Positions 24,902 to 33,351 of a stretch of DNA of 35,792 nucleotides are shown in pieces. Source of the DNA: Clostridiales bacterium DTU072 (lineage in GTDB: Bacteria; Bacillota; Clostridia; Christensenellales; DTU072). The position numbers were made by a program, and so were the translations under genes. Within the stretch, counting starts at the first letter, position 1; each line of letters starts with the position of its first letter. The notes under the pieces are model-generated. The model was not told the DNA's origin and made no database searches. It saw only the letters and a program-made list of their open reading frames with translations. The DNA lies in assembly GCA_001512685.1 (NCBI GenBank), contig LFSG01000032.1:26648-62439 (forward strand), in the 5' to 3' direction.

Positions 24902-24970
24902 TATGCCGCTTAATAAGGGTTTTAAAGAGCATATGTATGCCGCCCGACTTAGCGAGTCTTCTTAGGAGGT
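24902..24970 (+). ncRNA. Putative rplU (L21) mRNA leader
   Basis: The 5' untranslated region of the L21 operon holds two small hairpins: GCATA/TATGC (24929-24940) and GACT/AGTC (24946-24958), the second ending 5 bases before AGGAGGT. TATGCCGC also occurs twice directly (24902-24909, 24936-24943). Firmicute rplU operons are known to carry an autoregulatory L21 leader at this position, so this is a likely equivalent. I have not matched it to the family consensus. Confidence 0.42.
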
Positions 24971-24978
24971 TAAAAGAT

Positions 24979-25284
24979 ATGTACGCAGTGATTGAGACCG
25001 GCGGAAAGCAGTACAAGGTAAGCAAGGATACGGTACTGAAGGTTGAGGCCTTAAATCAAGAAATAGGCAGCAAGATTAAGTTTAACGCGCTTATGATTAA
25101 CGATGAAGGCAAAATCAAGGTGGGCAATCCTGTCGAAGGCGCTTATGTGGAAGCCGAAGTAACTTATAACGGCAAAGGCAAAAAAATCAACATATTTAAG
25201 TATAAGCCCAAAAAGAATGAGCGCAAGCGTCAAGGACACCGTCAGCCGTATACCGAAATCAAGATTATCGATATAGTCGGCTGA
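24979..25284 (+). CDS. rplU: 50S ribosomal protein L21
   Basis: A 101-residue protein of the large ribosomal subunit, binding 23S rRNA. The N-terminus MYAVIETGGKQYKV and the C-terminal KPKKNERKRQGHRQPYTEIKI are diagnostic. The frame is open to an earlier ATG at 24937, but the L21 family begins at MYAVI and AGGAGGT lies 8 bases before ATG 24979, so I use that start. It heads the standard rplU-prp-rpmA operon, with prp starting 1 base after the stop. Confidence 0.98.
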   Translation: MYAVIETGGKQYKVSKDTVLKVEALNQEIGSKIKFNALMINDEGKIKVGNPVEGAYVEAEVTYNGKGKKINIFKYKPKKNERKRQGHRQPYTEIKIIDIVG

Positions 25285-25285
25285 A

Positions 25286-25618
25286 ATGATTAATATCATA
25301 ATAACAAAAAAAGCTGATGATATTCAAAGCGTTGAATTAAAAGGACACAGCGGATATGCCGACAGCGGAAAGGATATCGTGTGCAGCGCGGTATCGGCGA
25401 TAGCGCAGACAGCTTTAATGGCGTTAATGGATATATCGGGAGAAGTGGATTATCAGAGAAATGACGGATATTTGAAGTTTGTTTGCCCTATAAGCAGCGA
25501 TAAGGAACAGCATATTCGGCAACAGGCGGTTCTAAGGGCAATGGAAATAGGCTTAAAGGACTTGAGAGACGGCTATAAAGGCTTTATTAAATTGGAGGAA
25601 CGAGAAAATGTTTATTAA
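25286..25618 (+). CDS. prp: Ribosomal-processing cysteine protease Prp
   Basis: A 110-residue protease (YsxB family) that removes the N-terminal extension of L27 before or during ribosome assembly. The catalytic pair is H21 in [12 protein letters not shown] and C33 in [14 protein letters not shown]. It starts 1 base after the rplU stop without its own clear Shine-Dalgarno, so translation is probably coupled. Its 3' end overlaps rpmA by 11 bases. The matching cleavable extension is present on the L27 encoded next door. Confidence 0.96.
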   Translation: MINIIITKKADDIQSVELKGHSGYADSGKDIVCSAVSAIAQTALMALMDISGEVDYQRNDGYLKFVCPISSDKEQHIRQQAVLRAMEIGLKDLRDGYKGFIKLEERENVY

Positions 25619-25892
25619 TATTCAATTGTTTGCTCACAAGAAGGGAATGGGCAGCTCCAGAAACGGAAGAGACAGCGAATCAAAAAGACTTGGTCCCAAG
25701 AGAGCGGACGGCCAATTTGTGCTTGCCGGCAATATACTCGTAAGACAAAGGGGCACTAAGGTGCGTCCCGGCAACAATGTGGGCAGAGGCAAAGACGATA
25801 CTTTATTCGCTCTTATCGACGGCGTGGTGCGTTTTGAAGAGGGCGGAGACAGGCAAAAACGCTACAAGAAAGTAAGCGTTTACGCTAACTGA
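25608..25892 (+). CDS. rpmA: 50S ribosomal protein L27, precursor with Prp-cleaved extension
   Basis: A 94-residue protein. The mature body ([20 protein letters not shown] onward) is classical L27, whose N-terminus reaches the peptidyl transferase centre. It is preceded by MFINIQLFA, a nine-residue extension fitting the Firmicute Prp cleavage motif (consensus LNLQFFA), with cleavage expected between A9 and H10. GGAGG lies 9 bases before ATG 25608, and the start overlaps prp. An intrinsic terminator follows at 25909. The obg GTPase gene often found next is absent here. Confidence 0.98.
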   Translation: MFINIQLFAHKKGMGSSRNGRDSESKRLGPKRADGQFVLAGNILVRQRGTKVRPGNNVGRGKDDTLFALIDGVVRFEEGGDRQKRYKKVSVYAN

Positions 25893-25908
25893 TTAACACG
25901 CAAAAATG

Positions 25909-25945
25909 AAGAAAATATCCCTAAGGGAAAGGGATATTTTCTTTT
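25909..25945 (+). terminator. Intrinsic terminator of rplU-prp-rpmA
   Basis: GAAAATATCCC (25911-25921) pairs perfectly with GGGATATTTTC (25931-25941) around a nine-base loop; two further A-T pairs merge into the T tail (25942-25945). Confidence 0.88.
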
Positions 25946-26021
25946 ATTATTTTAAGATTTTTCGGCAAAAATCTCTGCGCCATTCTGTTTATCGAATAAT
26001 AACGGTTAAGGTACCCAAGAC

Positions 26022-26849
26022 ATGCGTTATGGTATCCAAAAGAATCAAATAACGGTTTTTGACACTTTTTCTTTTAATATTAAGCATATTCTTGAAAGCG
26101 GTCAGATTTTTCGTTTTTCTCAAGAACAAGAGAACTACAAAATTATTGCGAAAAATATGATTTGCCACTTGAAATATGATAATCAGCGTGTTATAATTAA
26201 ATCCAATGATATCGCTTACGCCGTTCGTTTTTTTGATTTAGACAGGGATTATGAGAGCATTAAACGAAAATTGGCTGAGTATGAATTTCTTAATGAAGCA
26301 ATAAAATTCGGCGAAGGTATCAGGATTCTGAATCAGGATCCGACAGAAACGATTATATCTTTTATTTTGTCCGCCAACAACAATATACCGCGGATAAAGG
26401 GGATACTGAACAGATTGTGCCAATGTCTTGGAGAAGACATTGAGGGTGGAGAAAAAGCTTTTCCTACAATAGCGGCTCTCTGTAGCGAAGGCGTGGATTT
26501 TTACAGGAGAATAGGCGCAGGTTACCGCGCTTCTTATTTAGTCAAAACCGCGAATATGTTAAAAGACAGTTTTGACCTTGACCTTTACGATAAAAATACC
26601 GAGAAGGCAAGGAAAGCGTTAATGTCATTGCCGGGGGTGGGAAGGAAGGTAGCCGATTGCATATTGCTGTTCGCTTATCATAAGGAGGATGTTTTTCCTT
26701 TGGACACATGGACAGGCAGAGTTTATCGCGACATGGGACTTCCCCCATGCGTCAATAAATGCGATAAGCTTGTGGACATATTCGGAAACCTCAGCGGATA
26801 TGCTCAACAATACCTGTATTATTACTATCGACAAAATAAAATTATATAA
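26022..26849 (+). CDS. ogg: OGG1-family 8-oxoguanine DNA glycosylase/AP lyase
   Basis: A 275-residue base-excision repair enzyme of the HhH-GPD superfamily. An OGG_N-like N-terminal domain (about residues 8-95) is followed by the helical HhH-GPD domain. The hairpin LPGVGRKVADC carries K209 at the position of OGG1 Lys249 (Schiff-base lysine), and FPLDTW carries D228 at the position of OGG1 Asp268. These predict bifunctional removal of 8-oxoguanine and strand cleavage. Eukaryote-like Ogg proteins occur in many clostridia, taking the place of the unrelated Fpg. ATG 26022 has AAGGT 9 bases upstream. A NYN-domain gene follows after 21 bases. Confidence 0.9.
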   Translation: MRYGIQKNQITVFDTFSFNIKHILESGQIFRFSQEQENYKIIAKNMICHLKYDNQRVIIKSNDIAYAVRFFDLDRDYESIKRKLAEYEFLNEAIKFGEGIRILNQDPTETIISFILSANNNIPRIKGILNRLCQCLGEDIEGGEKAFPTIAALCSEGVDFYRRIGAGYRASYLVKTANMLKDSFDLDLYDKNTEKARKALMSLPGVGRKVADCILLFAYHKEDVFPLDTWTGRVYRDMGLPPCVNKCDKLVDIFGNLSGYAQQYLYYYYRQNKII

Positions 26850-26870
26850 ATCATATGTTGGAGGATTAGT

Positions 26871-27449
26871 ATGAATAAGCCCAAAATAGCGGTTCTCATA
26901 GACCTTGCCAGTTTGAGAATAAGCTGTGAAGGATTTAAGAAATTGGCGGAGAGGTTAGAGCAACAATTTGAAATTTCCAATGTGAAATTTTACAGCTATG
27001 TTGCCAAAAGAAACCGCGATTTTAATGAATATATTGCCGCAAAGGGTTATGACGCGGTAACTCCCATAGCGTCCAGAAGAAGGAATAAGCTTGACACTCG
27101 ACAGATTATAGACGCCACGCTTATCGGCGTAACTTCGTCGGTTGACGCAGTAGGCTTTGCGGTGGGAGAGGGCGATATACTTCCCATAGTTTCTTACTTA
27201 AAGCTTAAGGGCAAAGACGTTTATGATATAAATGTTAAAGAAGGCGATTACACCTCTGAATTCAGCGGATTTATTCAAGTTGAGGAAAGCTGGCTGAGAG
27301 AAGGCTATGCCGCTCCCACCAGAATGAAGCAGGCCAAGAAAGAACCCAAGAAGGTAATTGAAAAGCCCGTGAAGGCGGAAAACAAGTACGCCGAAGAGGT
27401 TAAAAGGATTCTTTCGGGCAAGGATATTTTGGCAAGATATAAACGCTGA
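26871..27449 (+). CDS. NYN (PIN-like) domain protein, LabA/DUF88 type
   Basis: A 192-residue protein. The NYN domain covers about residues 4-140, a PIN-like nuclease fold. Acidic residues are at the expected places: D11 (VLIDLAS), D75 and D81 (KLDTRQIIDATL) and D102 (VGEGDILP). The usual Asn after the first Asp is not present (IDLASL), so nuclease activity is plausible but not certain. A Lys/Pro/Glu-rich linker (about 150-170) leads to a short helical tail ending KDILARYKR. The start ATG 26871 has TTGGAGGA 5 bases upstream. It lies 21 bases after ogg and ends before an intrinsic terminator, so the two likely form one unit. RNA is the commonest substrate of such proteins. Confidence 0.85.
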   Translation: MNKPKIAVLIDLASLRISCEGFKKLAERLEQQFEISNVKFYSYVAKRNRDFNEYIAAKGYDAVTPIASRRRNKLDTRQIIDATLIGVTSSVDAVGFAVGEGDILPIVSYLKLKGKDVYDINVKEGDYTSEFSGFIQVEESWLREGYAAPTRMKQAKKEPKKVIEKPVKAENKYAEEVKRILSGKDILARYKR

Positions 27450-27482
27450 CGGTACATATAGGAATAGCGGTTATTAAGAACG

Positions 27483-27514
27483 AAAGGATTTTGCTTAAGC
27501 AAGATCCTTTTTTT
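27483..27514 (+). terminator. Intrinsic terminator after the ogg/NYN genes
   Basis: AAGGATTTTGC (27484-27494) pairs with GCAAGATCCTT (27499-27509) around TTAA with one wobble, followed by T-rich sequence to 27514. Confidence 0.88.
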
Positions 27515-27549
27515 ATGCTTAAACTATTTACAATGATATTGCGGTAGTC

Positions 27550-27578
27550 TTGACTTGTGCGCGCGGTTATATTATTAT
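27550..27578 (+). promoter_or_regulatory. Promoter of manA-glcK
   Basis: TTGACT (27550-27555), a 17-base spacer and TATTAT (27573-27578) each match the consensus at five of six positions. The leader to the manA start is about 70 bases; I see no riboswitch-like fold in it. Confidence 0.72.
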
Positions 27579-27655
27579 TTATATAGCGTTTTTAAGGAAA
27601 AAGCTTGAACGGGCAAGACATAATTAGTTAAGAATTAAGGCAGGTTAACGGACGA

Positions 27656-28609
27656 GTGAAGAAATATCCAATTTTGCTTAGTTATGACACCAGAGATTAT
27701 ATTTGGGGCGGCAGCAAATTAAAAAAGGAATGGAATAAAGAGGCCAAATCGGAAAAAATTGCCGAAAGCTGGGAGCTGTCGGTAAACGATAAAAGCCAAT
27801 CAAGAGCGCTCAACGGCTGTTTCAGCGGCCTTACGCTTGCCCGTATTCTAAAAGACAATCCCGAGTTTTTAGGCTCAAAAGGTCAAAAGTTTCCGTTTTT
27901 TCCCGTGCTTATAAAGCTCATTGACGCCGATCAGACCTTGTCAATACAAGTGCATCCCGATGACGAATACGCCTTAAAGAACGAAGGGCAATACGGCAAA
28001 ACCGAAATGTGGTATATATGCGACGTATGCGGCGATGGCGGCGGCGGAGAAATCTATTTGGGACTGAATACGGATATCGATAAAGAGGACTTGAAGAAAG
28101 CAATAATTGACGGCTCAGTGGAAAAATATCTTAACAAAATAAAAGTCAAGCCCGGCGAATACTATCTTGTGCCCGCAGGAACTTTGCACGCCATAAGAGG
28201 CGGCTTGACTTTGCTGGAAGTACAGCAATCAAGCGACGTCACATACAGGGTATACGATTATGACAGAATTGACGCAAGCGGCAACAAAAGGGAGCTTCAC
28301 ATAGAAAAAGCCTTGGATGTTGTCAATTGCCGCAAATATGCCCTTCCTGAGCAAAACTTAAAGTATGACGCTTTTGAGGGCCATAAAGAAAGATTGCTTG
28401 CGCAAAATCGGTATTTTACGGTAAGGGAAATAATTGTGGAGAGCGCGCTTGATATGTATGACCACGGCAGCTTTACGGCTTTTACGGTTATAAACGGAAG
28501 CGGCAAAGCGGATAATTACCCTGTCAAAAAAGGTTCCACGGTATTTTTGCCTGCCGACTATAAAGCTAAACTTACGGGAAAAATGACGGTTGTTGCCGTC
28601 AGCGTATAA
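27656..28609 (+). CDS. manA: Mannose-6-phosphate isomerase, class I
   Basis: A 317-residue cytoplasmic zinc enzyme interconverting mannose-6-phosphate and fructose-6-phosphate. Cupin metal ligands are visible: Q98 and H100 (SIQVHPDD), E117 (GKTEMWY) and H178 (PAGTLHAI). YRVYDYDR (197-204) is the C-terminal active-site block. The length equals Bacillus ManA/Pmi. GTG 27656 is the best family-consistent start, although the ribosome binding site is weak (AGG 11-12 bases upstream). It is followed 12 bases later by a ROK kinase, forming a hexose-entry operon. Confidence 0.95.
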   Translation: MKKYPILLSYDTRDYIWGGSKLKKEWNKEAKSEKIAESWELSVNDKSQSRALNGCFSGLTLARILKDNPEFLGSKGQKFPFFPVLIKLIDADQTLSIQVHPDDEYALKNEGQYGKTEMWYICDVCGDGGGGEIYLGLNTDIDKEDLKKAIIDGSVEKYLNKIKVKPGEYYLVPAGTLHAIRGGLTLLEVQQSSDVTYRVYDYDRIDASGNKRELHIEKALDVVNCRKYALPEQNLKYDAFEGHKERLLAQNRYFTVREIIVESALDMYDHGSFTAFTVINGSGKADNYPVKKGSTVFLPADYKAKLTGKMTVVAVSV

Positions 28610-28621
28610 AAGGAGTGTGAA

Positions 28622-29578
28622 ATGAAGCATTATATTGGGATAGACATTGGCGGTATGAGCGTAAAAGCGGGAATTGTCAACGAGGAAGGGAAAATAATAT
28701 GCAAAGACATTTGTCAAACATTTCCCGACAAGCATTACAGCGTAATGGTAAAAGACATGTATGAGCTTTGCGTAAAGATTTTAAGCGATGCCGGTTTGAG
28801 ATTTGAGGACATAAGCGGCGTAGGAATAGGCTGTCCGGGTACCATTTATGCTGAGAAAGGAATAATTACCTTTGCCAATAACCTTAACTTTCACGACACG
28901 CCTTTGGTTGACGAATTCAAAAAGTATTGGAAAGGCGACGCCGTATACATAGAGAATGACGCCAACTGCGCGGCGCTGGGCGAATATTTGTTCGGAAGTG
29001 GGAAAGGCAGCCGCAACTGCATATTCATCACTTTGGGAACGGGCGTAGGCTCGGGGTTTATACTTGACGGCAAAATCTTTGCCGGCAAAATGGGGGCGGG
29101 AGCCGAAGCGGGGCATATGGTCATTCGTATTGACGGCGAAAAATGCACTTGCGGCAGAAGGGGCTGCTGGGAGGCGTACGCGTCCGCCACGGCCTTAATC
29201 AGAGACACCCAAAAAGCCATGGCAAAGAATCCCGATTCGTTAATGCACAAAATAGCCGCTCAATACGGCAAAGTAAACGGAAGAGTAGCATTTGACGCCG
29301 CCAAACAAAACGATAAGGCGGCAAAGCAAGTGGTTAAAAGATATATTAAATACATAGGTTGCGGAGTGGTCAATTTAATAAATATTTTCCGTCCCGACAA
29401 GGTGCTTATCGGAGGGGGAATTTCCAATGAAGGCGATTACTTTATTAAATTGATACAGCGCTATGTGAACCGATACCATTACGGCGGCAAAATCAATCCC
29501 AGAGTAAAGGTTGTCAGAGCAAGCTTGCTCAATGACGCGGGGATAATAGGAGCGGCGTCGCTGGCAATGAATAAATAA
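28622..29578 (+). CDS. glcK: ROK-family glucokinase
   Basis: A 318-residue sugar kinase. The phosphate loop is DIGGMSVKAG (8-17) and the catalytic base is D113 in ENDANCAALGE. FITLGTGVGSG (135-145) is the second ATP block. H165 with C175, C177 and C182 (CTCGRRGC) form the ROK zinc site, followed by E184, and VLIGGGIS closes the fold. No helix-turn-helix is present, so it is an enzyme and not a ROK repressor. Glucose is the likely substrate, but a mannose, fructose or N-acetyl-sugar specificity would also suit its position after manA. An AAGGAG ribosome binding site precedes ATG 28622. Confidence 0.92.
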   Translation: MKHYIGIDIGGMSVKAGIVNEEGKIICKDICQTFPDKHYSVMVKDMYELCVKILSDAGLRFEDISGVGIGCPGTIYAEKGIITFANNLNFHDTPLVDEFKKYWKGDAVYIENDANCAALGEYLFGSGKGSRNCIFITLGTGVGSGFILDGKIFAGKMGAGAEAGHMVIRIDGEKCTCGRRGCWEAYASATALIRDTQKAMAKNPDSLMHKIAAQYGKVNGRVAFDAAKQNDKAAKQVVKRYIKYIGCGVVNLINIFRPDKVLIGGGISNEGDYFIKLIQRYVNRYHYGGKINPRVKVVRASLLNDAGIIGAASLAMNK

Positions 29579-29588
29579 GAGGGACAGA

Positions 29589-31367
29589 TTGCGTTTTGAA
29601 GAGTTATTGATGCGGGTGGAAAAACCTGCAAGATATACGGGAGGAGAATATAATACTCCCGATATGGATAAGGAACATAAATTAAGTTTTTGTTTATGTT
29701 TCGCCGATGTTTACGAGGTAGCTATGTCCAATCTCGGCATAGCTATTTTATATGACATTCTCAACAAAGATAAGGACATAGTATGTCAAAGATGTTTCGC
29801 TCCCTGGCCGGATATGGGAGAGTTGCTGAAAGAACATAACATTCCCTTAATGAGCATTGAAAAGCGCAAGCCTTTGAAAGACTTCGATATGATAGGCTTT
29901 TCTCTGCAATACGAAATGGCTTATACCAATATGCTTTATATGCTGGATTTGGCCCATATTCCGTTTAGAGCAAAAGACAGAAGCGACGATTATCCCATAC
30001 TCATAGCGGGCGGCCCTTGCACCGCCAACCCCGAGCCTTTTGCGGATTTTTTTGACATAGTTTATATAGGCGAAGGCGAAGAAGTCAATTCAAAACTGTG
30101 CAAGCTATATCTTGAATGCGGAAAAGACAAGCGGAGTTTTTTAAGGGAAGCGGCAAAAATAGACGGCGTATATGTGCCTTTATTGGCGGAAACGAAAAAC
30201 GGCATCACCGTTACTAAAGTTAAGAAGGCGGTAATAAAAGATTTGAACAAAGCGCCTTATCCCACCAAACCGCTCATTCCCAATCTTGAAATAGTGCACG
30301 ACAGAGCCGTTTTGGAATTATTCAGGGGGTGCTACGCGGGATGCAGATTTTGTCAGGCGTGTTTTTTCTATCGTCCCATAAGATACAGAGATAAGGAAAC
30401 ATTGGTTGATTACGCCAAAAAATTGCTGCATAACACTGGCCATGAAGAAATAGGCTTGAGTTCATTGTCAACGGGAGATTATGAGGACATTTACGGTGTT
30501 ATCGCCGACATAAAATGCCTTGCGGACAGCAAAAACGTAAACCTGCAAATGCCCAGTTTAAGACTGGACAGCTTCAGCGCCAAACTTATGAAAGGAGCAA
30601 GGAAATCTTCTTTAACCTTCGCGCCCGAAGCGGGCACTCAAAGATTGAGAAATGTAATAAACAAGAATATTACCGACGAAGACATAAACAAATCCATGGA
30701 GATTGCTTTTGAAACCGGCTATTCAAACATTAAATTATATTTTATGCTGGGGCTGCCCACCGAAACCGACGAGGATATACTGGGCATAGCCGAAATCGCG
30801 AACAGGATAAACGAGATTTATTATAGAAAGAGAAGGAACAGAGCTTTGTCCATAAATCTTTCCACCGCCATGTTTGTCCCTAAGCCGCTTACGCCTTTTC
30901 AGTGGGTGGAACAAATAAGCATAGATGAAATGCTGCGCAAACAGATATTGTTAAGAAACGAGTTAAAAAGGATAAAAGGCGTCAAATACAATTGGCATAC
31001 CGCCGAGGTATCCAAACTGGAAGGCGTGTTCGCCAGAGGGGGCAGGGAACTTTCATATGTTATCGAAAACGCCTATAATAACGGTTGCCGTTTTGACGGA
31101 TGGGACGAGCATTTCAATTATGATTTATGGCTTAAGGCTTTTGAGAGTACGGGATTGGATATGGAAAGCTATTCCCGCCAAAGGGATTTGGAAGAAAGAT
31201 TGCCTTGGGATTTTATAGACTTCGGGGTAAAAAAGAGTTATCTCATAAAGGAGTATAAAAAAGCCATGCAAGGATTGACCACCCCTTCATGCAAAAATGA
31301 GTGTCAAATGTGCGGAGTTTCCTCATTAGGCAAATGCCGCAGGCATAAGGGGGAAGGAAATGCTTAG
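29589..31367 (+). CDS. B12-binding-like radical SAM protein, TIGR03960 family
   Basis: A 592-residue protein. The N-terminal region (about 1-220) resembles a cobalamin-binding domain of the radical SAM kind (GFSLQYEMAYTNMLYML, AGGPCTANPEPFADFFD, YIGEGEE). The radical SAM cluster motif is C248, C252 and C255 in RGCYAGCRFCQ, with TGDYED and FMLGLPTETDEDI downstream. The C-terminus has a further cysteine motif, CKNECQMCGV. The reaction is unknown; the family is always paired with the DUF2344 protein encoded next. The start is TTG 29589 with GAGGGA 5 bases upstream. It begins 10 bases after glcK and overlaps the next gene by 8 bases. Confidence 0.93.
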   Translation: MRFEELLMRVEKPARYTGGEYNTPDMDKEHKLSFCLCFADVYEVAMSNLGIAILYDILNKDKDIVCQRCFAPWPDMGELLKEHNIPLMSIEKRKPLKDFDMIGFSLQYEMAYTNMLYMLDLAHIPFRAKDRSDDYPILIAGGPCTANPEPFADFFDIVYIGEGEEVNSKLCKLYLECGKDKRSFLREAAKIDGVYVPLLAETKNGITVTKVKKAVIKDLNKAPYPTKPLIPNLEIVHDRAVLELFRGCYAGCRFCQACFFYRPIRYRDKETLVDYAKKLLHNTGHEEIGLSSLSTGDYEDIYGVIADIKCLADSKNVNLQMPSLRLDSFSAKLMKGARKSSLTFAPEAGTQRLRNVINKNITDEDINKSMEIAFETGYSNIKLYFMLGLPTETDEDILGIAEIANRINEIYYRKRRNRALSINLSTAMFVPKPLTPFQWVEQISIDEMLRKQILLRNELKRIKGVKYNWHTAEVSKLEGVFARGGRELSYVIENAYNNGCRFDGWDEHFNYDLWLKAFESTGLDMESYSRQRDLEERLPWDFIDFGVKKSYLIKEYKKAMQGLTTPSCKNECQMCGVSSLGKCRRHKGEGNA

Positions 31368-32019
31368 CTTCAAGTTTCGCAAAGCTTTGAACGCCGTATA
31401 TTTATCTCATATCGACATATTGAAGACAATCAATAAGACGCTTCGCAGGACGCATATTCCCATTGATTATTCGCGGGGGTTCAATCCCCATATGCTGATT
31501 AATATGTCGCAGCCGTTATCTTTGGGCATTGAAAGCCTTGCCGAATGGGCGACCGTTCAGACTTCGTACGATGACCCCCAAGGCTTTTTGGAATTGTATA
31601 ATAACTGTTGCCCCCAAGGCCTGGAGGCAAGCCAATGCCATATTACCCAAACCAAACCCAACATCGCGGGGAAGGTTATCGCTTCGGATTATTTTATCAA
31701 AAACGATAAAGCCGTCGAAATTAAAGAAATATTGGAGAACATCAACAAAAAACCGTTTTTTATGGAAGTAAAAAGCAAGTCGGGCGTTTATGAAAAAGAT
31801 GTTTCGCCTTTGATATATCGGATAAAAGCGGACGCTGACGGAATCTATTTGTTGTCGGCTTTCGGAAATACAAATTTAAGATGCGACAGATTCACGGAAA
31901 AACTTAATCAAGCGTTTAATCTTGATATTAAGTTACGAGATGTCACCAGATTAAACCAATATGTGGACCAAAACGGAGAATTAAAGGAAGTGGGGGAGTA
32001 TATTAAAGGGTTATTATGA
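31360..32019 (+). CDS. DUF2344 (TIGR03936) radical SAM-linked protein
   Basis: A 219-residue protein of the family found next to, or fused to, TIGR03960 radical SAM proteins. Typical features are KFRKALNAVYLSHIDILK, RRTHIPIDYSRGFNPHMLI and PLSLGIESLAEW near the N-terminus. Its function is unknown; it probably partners the radical SAM enzyme. ATG 31360 lies within the 3' end of that gene, behind GGGAAGGA. Its stop overlaps the start of rng by 4 bases (ATGA), so all three are translationally coupled. Confidence 0.92.
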   Translation: MLSFKFRKALNAVYLSHIDILKTINKTLRRTHIPIDYSRGFNPHMLINMSQPLSLGIESLAEWATVQTSYDDPQGFLELYNNCCPQGLEASQCHITQTKPNIAGKVIASDYFIKNDKAVEIKEILENINKKPFFMEVKSKSGVYEKDVSPLIYRIKADADGIYLLSAFGNTNLRCDRFTEKLNQAFNLDIKLRDVTRLNQYVDQNGELKEVGEYIKGLL

Positions 32020-33350
32020 GCGCGAAAGTATTAATCACTTGCCAAAAGGATTATATTATGGCAATAAAAATGGAAAATGGGGAAATAATCGATTTTTTTG
32101 CGCTGCCTTACGATGACGCGGTAAATAATGTATATATCGGCAAGGTGGAGAATGTCAGAAACAAGCAATGCTTTGTGCGATATGATGCCGACAGGAAAAA
32201 CGGTATTCTGGAAATCAAGAAAAACGCCTCGTACAAAAGCGGAGATTATATAAGATGCCAGGTTAAAAGAGAAGAGCAAGGCGAAAAAGGGGCGGTGCTG
32301 GGCGCTAAGATTACTTTGCCGGGAAGATATGCGATATTTGTGGAAGGAATAGAGGGATATAAGTTTTCTAATAAACTTGATAAAAGGCAAAGAGCGGAAA
32401 TTATGCAAAAGCTGCCTCCCCCAAACGGCAGAGGTTATATTATAAAAAGCGCCGCCATGCAGGCCGACGAAGCGGCGATAAGGGAAGAAATAAATTGTCT
32501 TAACGAAAAATACGAAAAAATCAACAGCGTTGACTGTTCGAGGATTAAATGCATTTATAAAGAAGATATTTTTGAGAAAACCATAAGGGAACTTTCAGCC
32601 TCCGATTTAGAAATAATTGCCGATAAAAAAGATATAAACATCAAAGGCGCCGATTATTATGACGGAATAAAACCGTTAATTGATTATTACGGGTTAAGAG
32701 GGCAAATTTTGGCGTTGTTTGAAAGAAAAGTAAAGTTAAAAAGCGGAGCGGAATTGGTGATTGAGGAAACGGAAGCCATGACGGTAATAGATGTCAACGC
32801 CAAGGCTTGCGCCTACGGCAATCATTTTGCCATTAATTTGGAAGCGGCGGCAGAGATTATAAGGCAAATAAATTTAAGAAATATAGGCGGGTTTATACTT
32901 ATAGATTTTATCACCCACAAGAAATTTAAGGAATTATATAATCAAATTAAGATATTATTGAAAAATGATAAAGAAAAATCCCAAATGAAGGCGATAGAGG
33001 AATACTCCATAATTGCAATAAACAGGAAAAAAAGGTATAATACTTTTAGCGCGTTGCTGTACGATAAATGCGGGCTTTGCCATGCCGGCAAAACCGAAAA
33101 AAAAGCATATAAATGTCAAAAAATATGCGAGGAAATACTTAACATATACGCCGAAAAACCTTTTAAGAATATTTTGGCGACCGTATCCGATACGCTGTAT
33201 GACGAATTTATCGCTTCCGCCCAATTTTATTTGAAGCGATTGCCCAAAAAAGTCAAAATATATGCGGAAACGAGCGCTTGCGCGGACTATGTTCTAAGCG
33301 TTTTGGATGATAAGAAAGAGTCGGAAAGAGGGGTCCTTATAGGGAGGTAA
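32016..33350 (+). CDS. rng: Ribonuclease G/E family endoribonuclease (divergent, short)
   Basis: A 444-residue protein of the RNase E/G family, which cuts single-stranded AU-rich RNA and matures rRNA. An S1-like domain (about residues 30-115) is recognisable (NNVYIGKVENV, VLGAKITLPGRYAIF). The catalytic Mg-binding aspartates are D259 (TVIDVNAK) and D297 (ILIDFI), at a spacing of 38, near the 43 of RNase E. The Zn-link is C352 and C355 (CGLC). It is divergent: the common DVN-S-G/A-K/R motif reads DVNAKACAYG, FID reads FIT, and it lacks any C-terminal scaffold. It starts inside the DUF2344 stop and ends 1 base before the next gene. Confidence 0.92.
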   Translation: MSAKVLITCQKDYIMAIKMENGEIIDFFALPYDDAVNNVYIGKVENVRNKQCFVRYDADRKNGILEIKKNASYKSGDYIRCQVKREEQGEKGAVLGAKITLPGRYAIFVEGIEGYKFSNKLDKRQRAEIMQKLPPPNGRGYIIKSAAMQADEAAIREEINCLNEKYEKINSVDCSRIKCIYKEDIFEKTIRELSASDLEIIADKKDINIKGADYYDGIKPLIDYYGLRGQILALFERKVKLKSGAELVIEETEAMTVIDVNAKACAYGNHFAINLEAAAEIIRQINLRNIGGFILIDFITHKKFKELYNQIKILLKNDKEKSQMKAIEEYSIIAINRKKRYNTFSALLYDKCGLCHAGKTEKKAYKCQKICEEILNIYAEKPFKNILATVSDTLYDEFIASAQFYLKRLPKKVKIYAETSACADYVLSVLDDKKESERGVLIGR

Positions 33351-33351
33351 A

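Noticed and set aside
24937-24978. Earlier ATG in frame with rplU
   Set aside because: The family starts at MYAVI, AGGAGGT is placed for ATG 24979, and the extra codons fall in the hairpin-forming leader.
28622-29578. ROK-family transcriptional repressor
   Set aside because: There is no N-terminal helix-turn-helix and the kinase residues are complete, so it is an enzyme.
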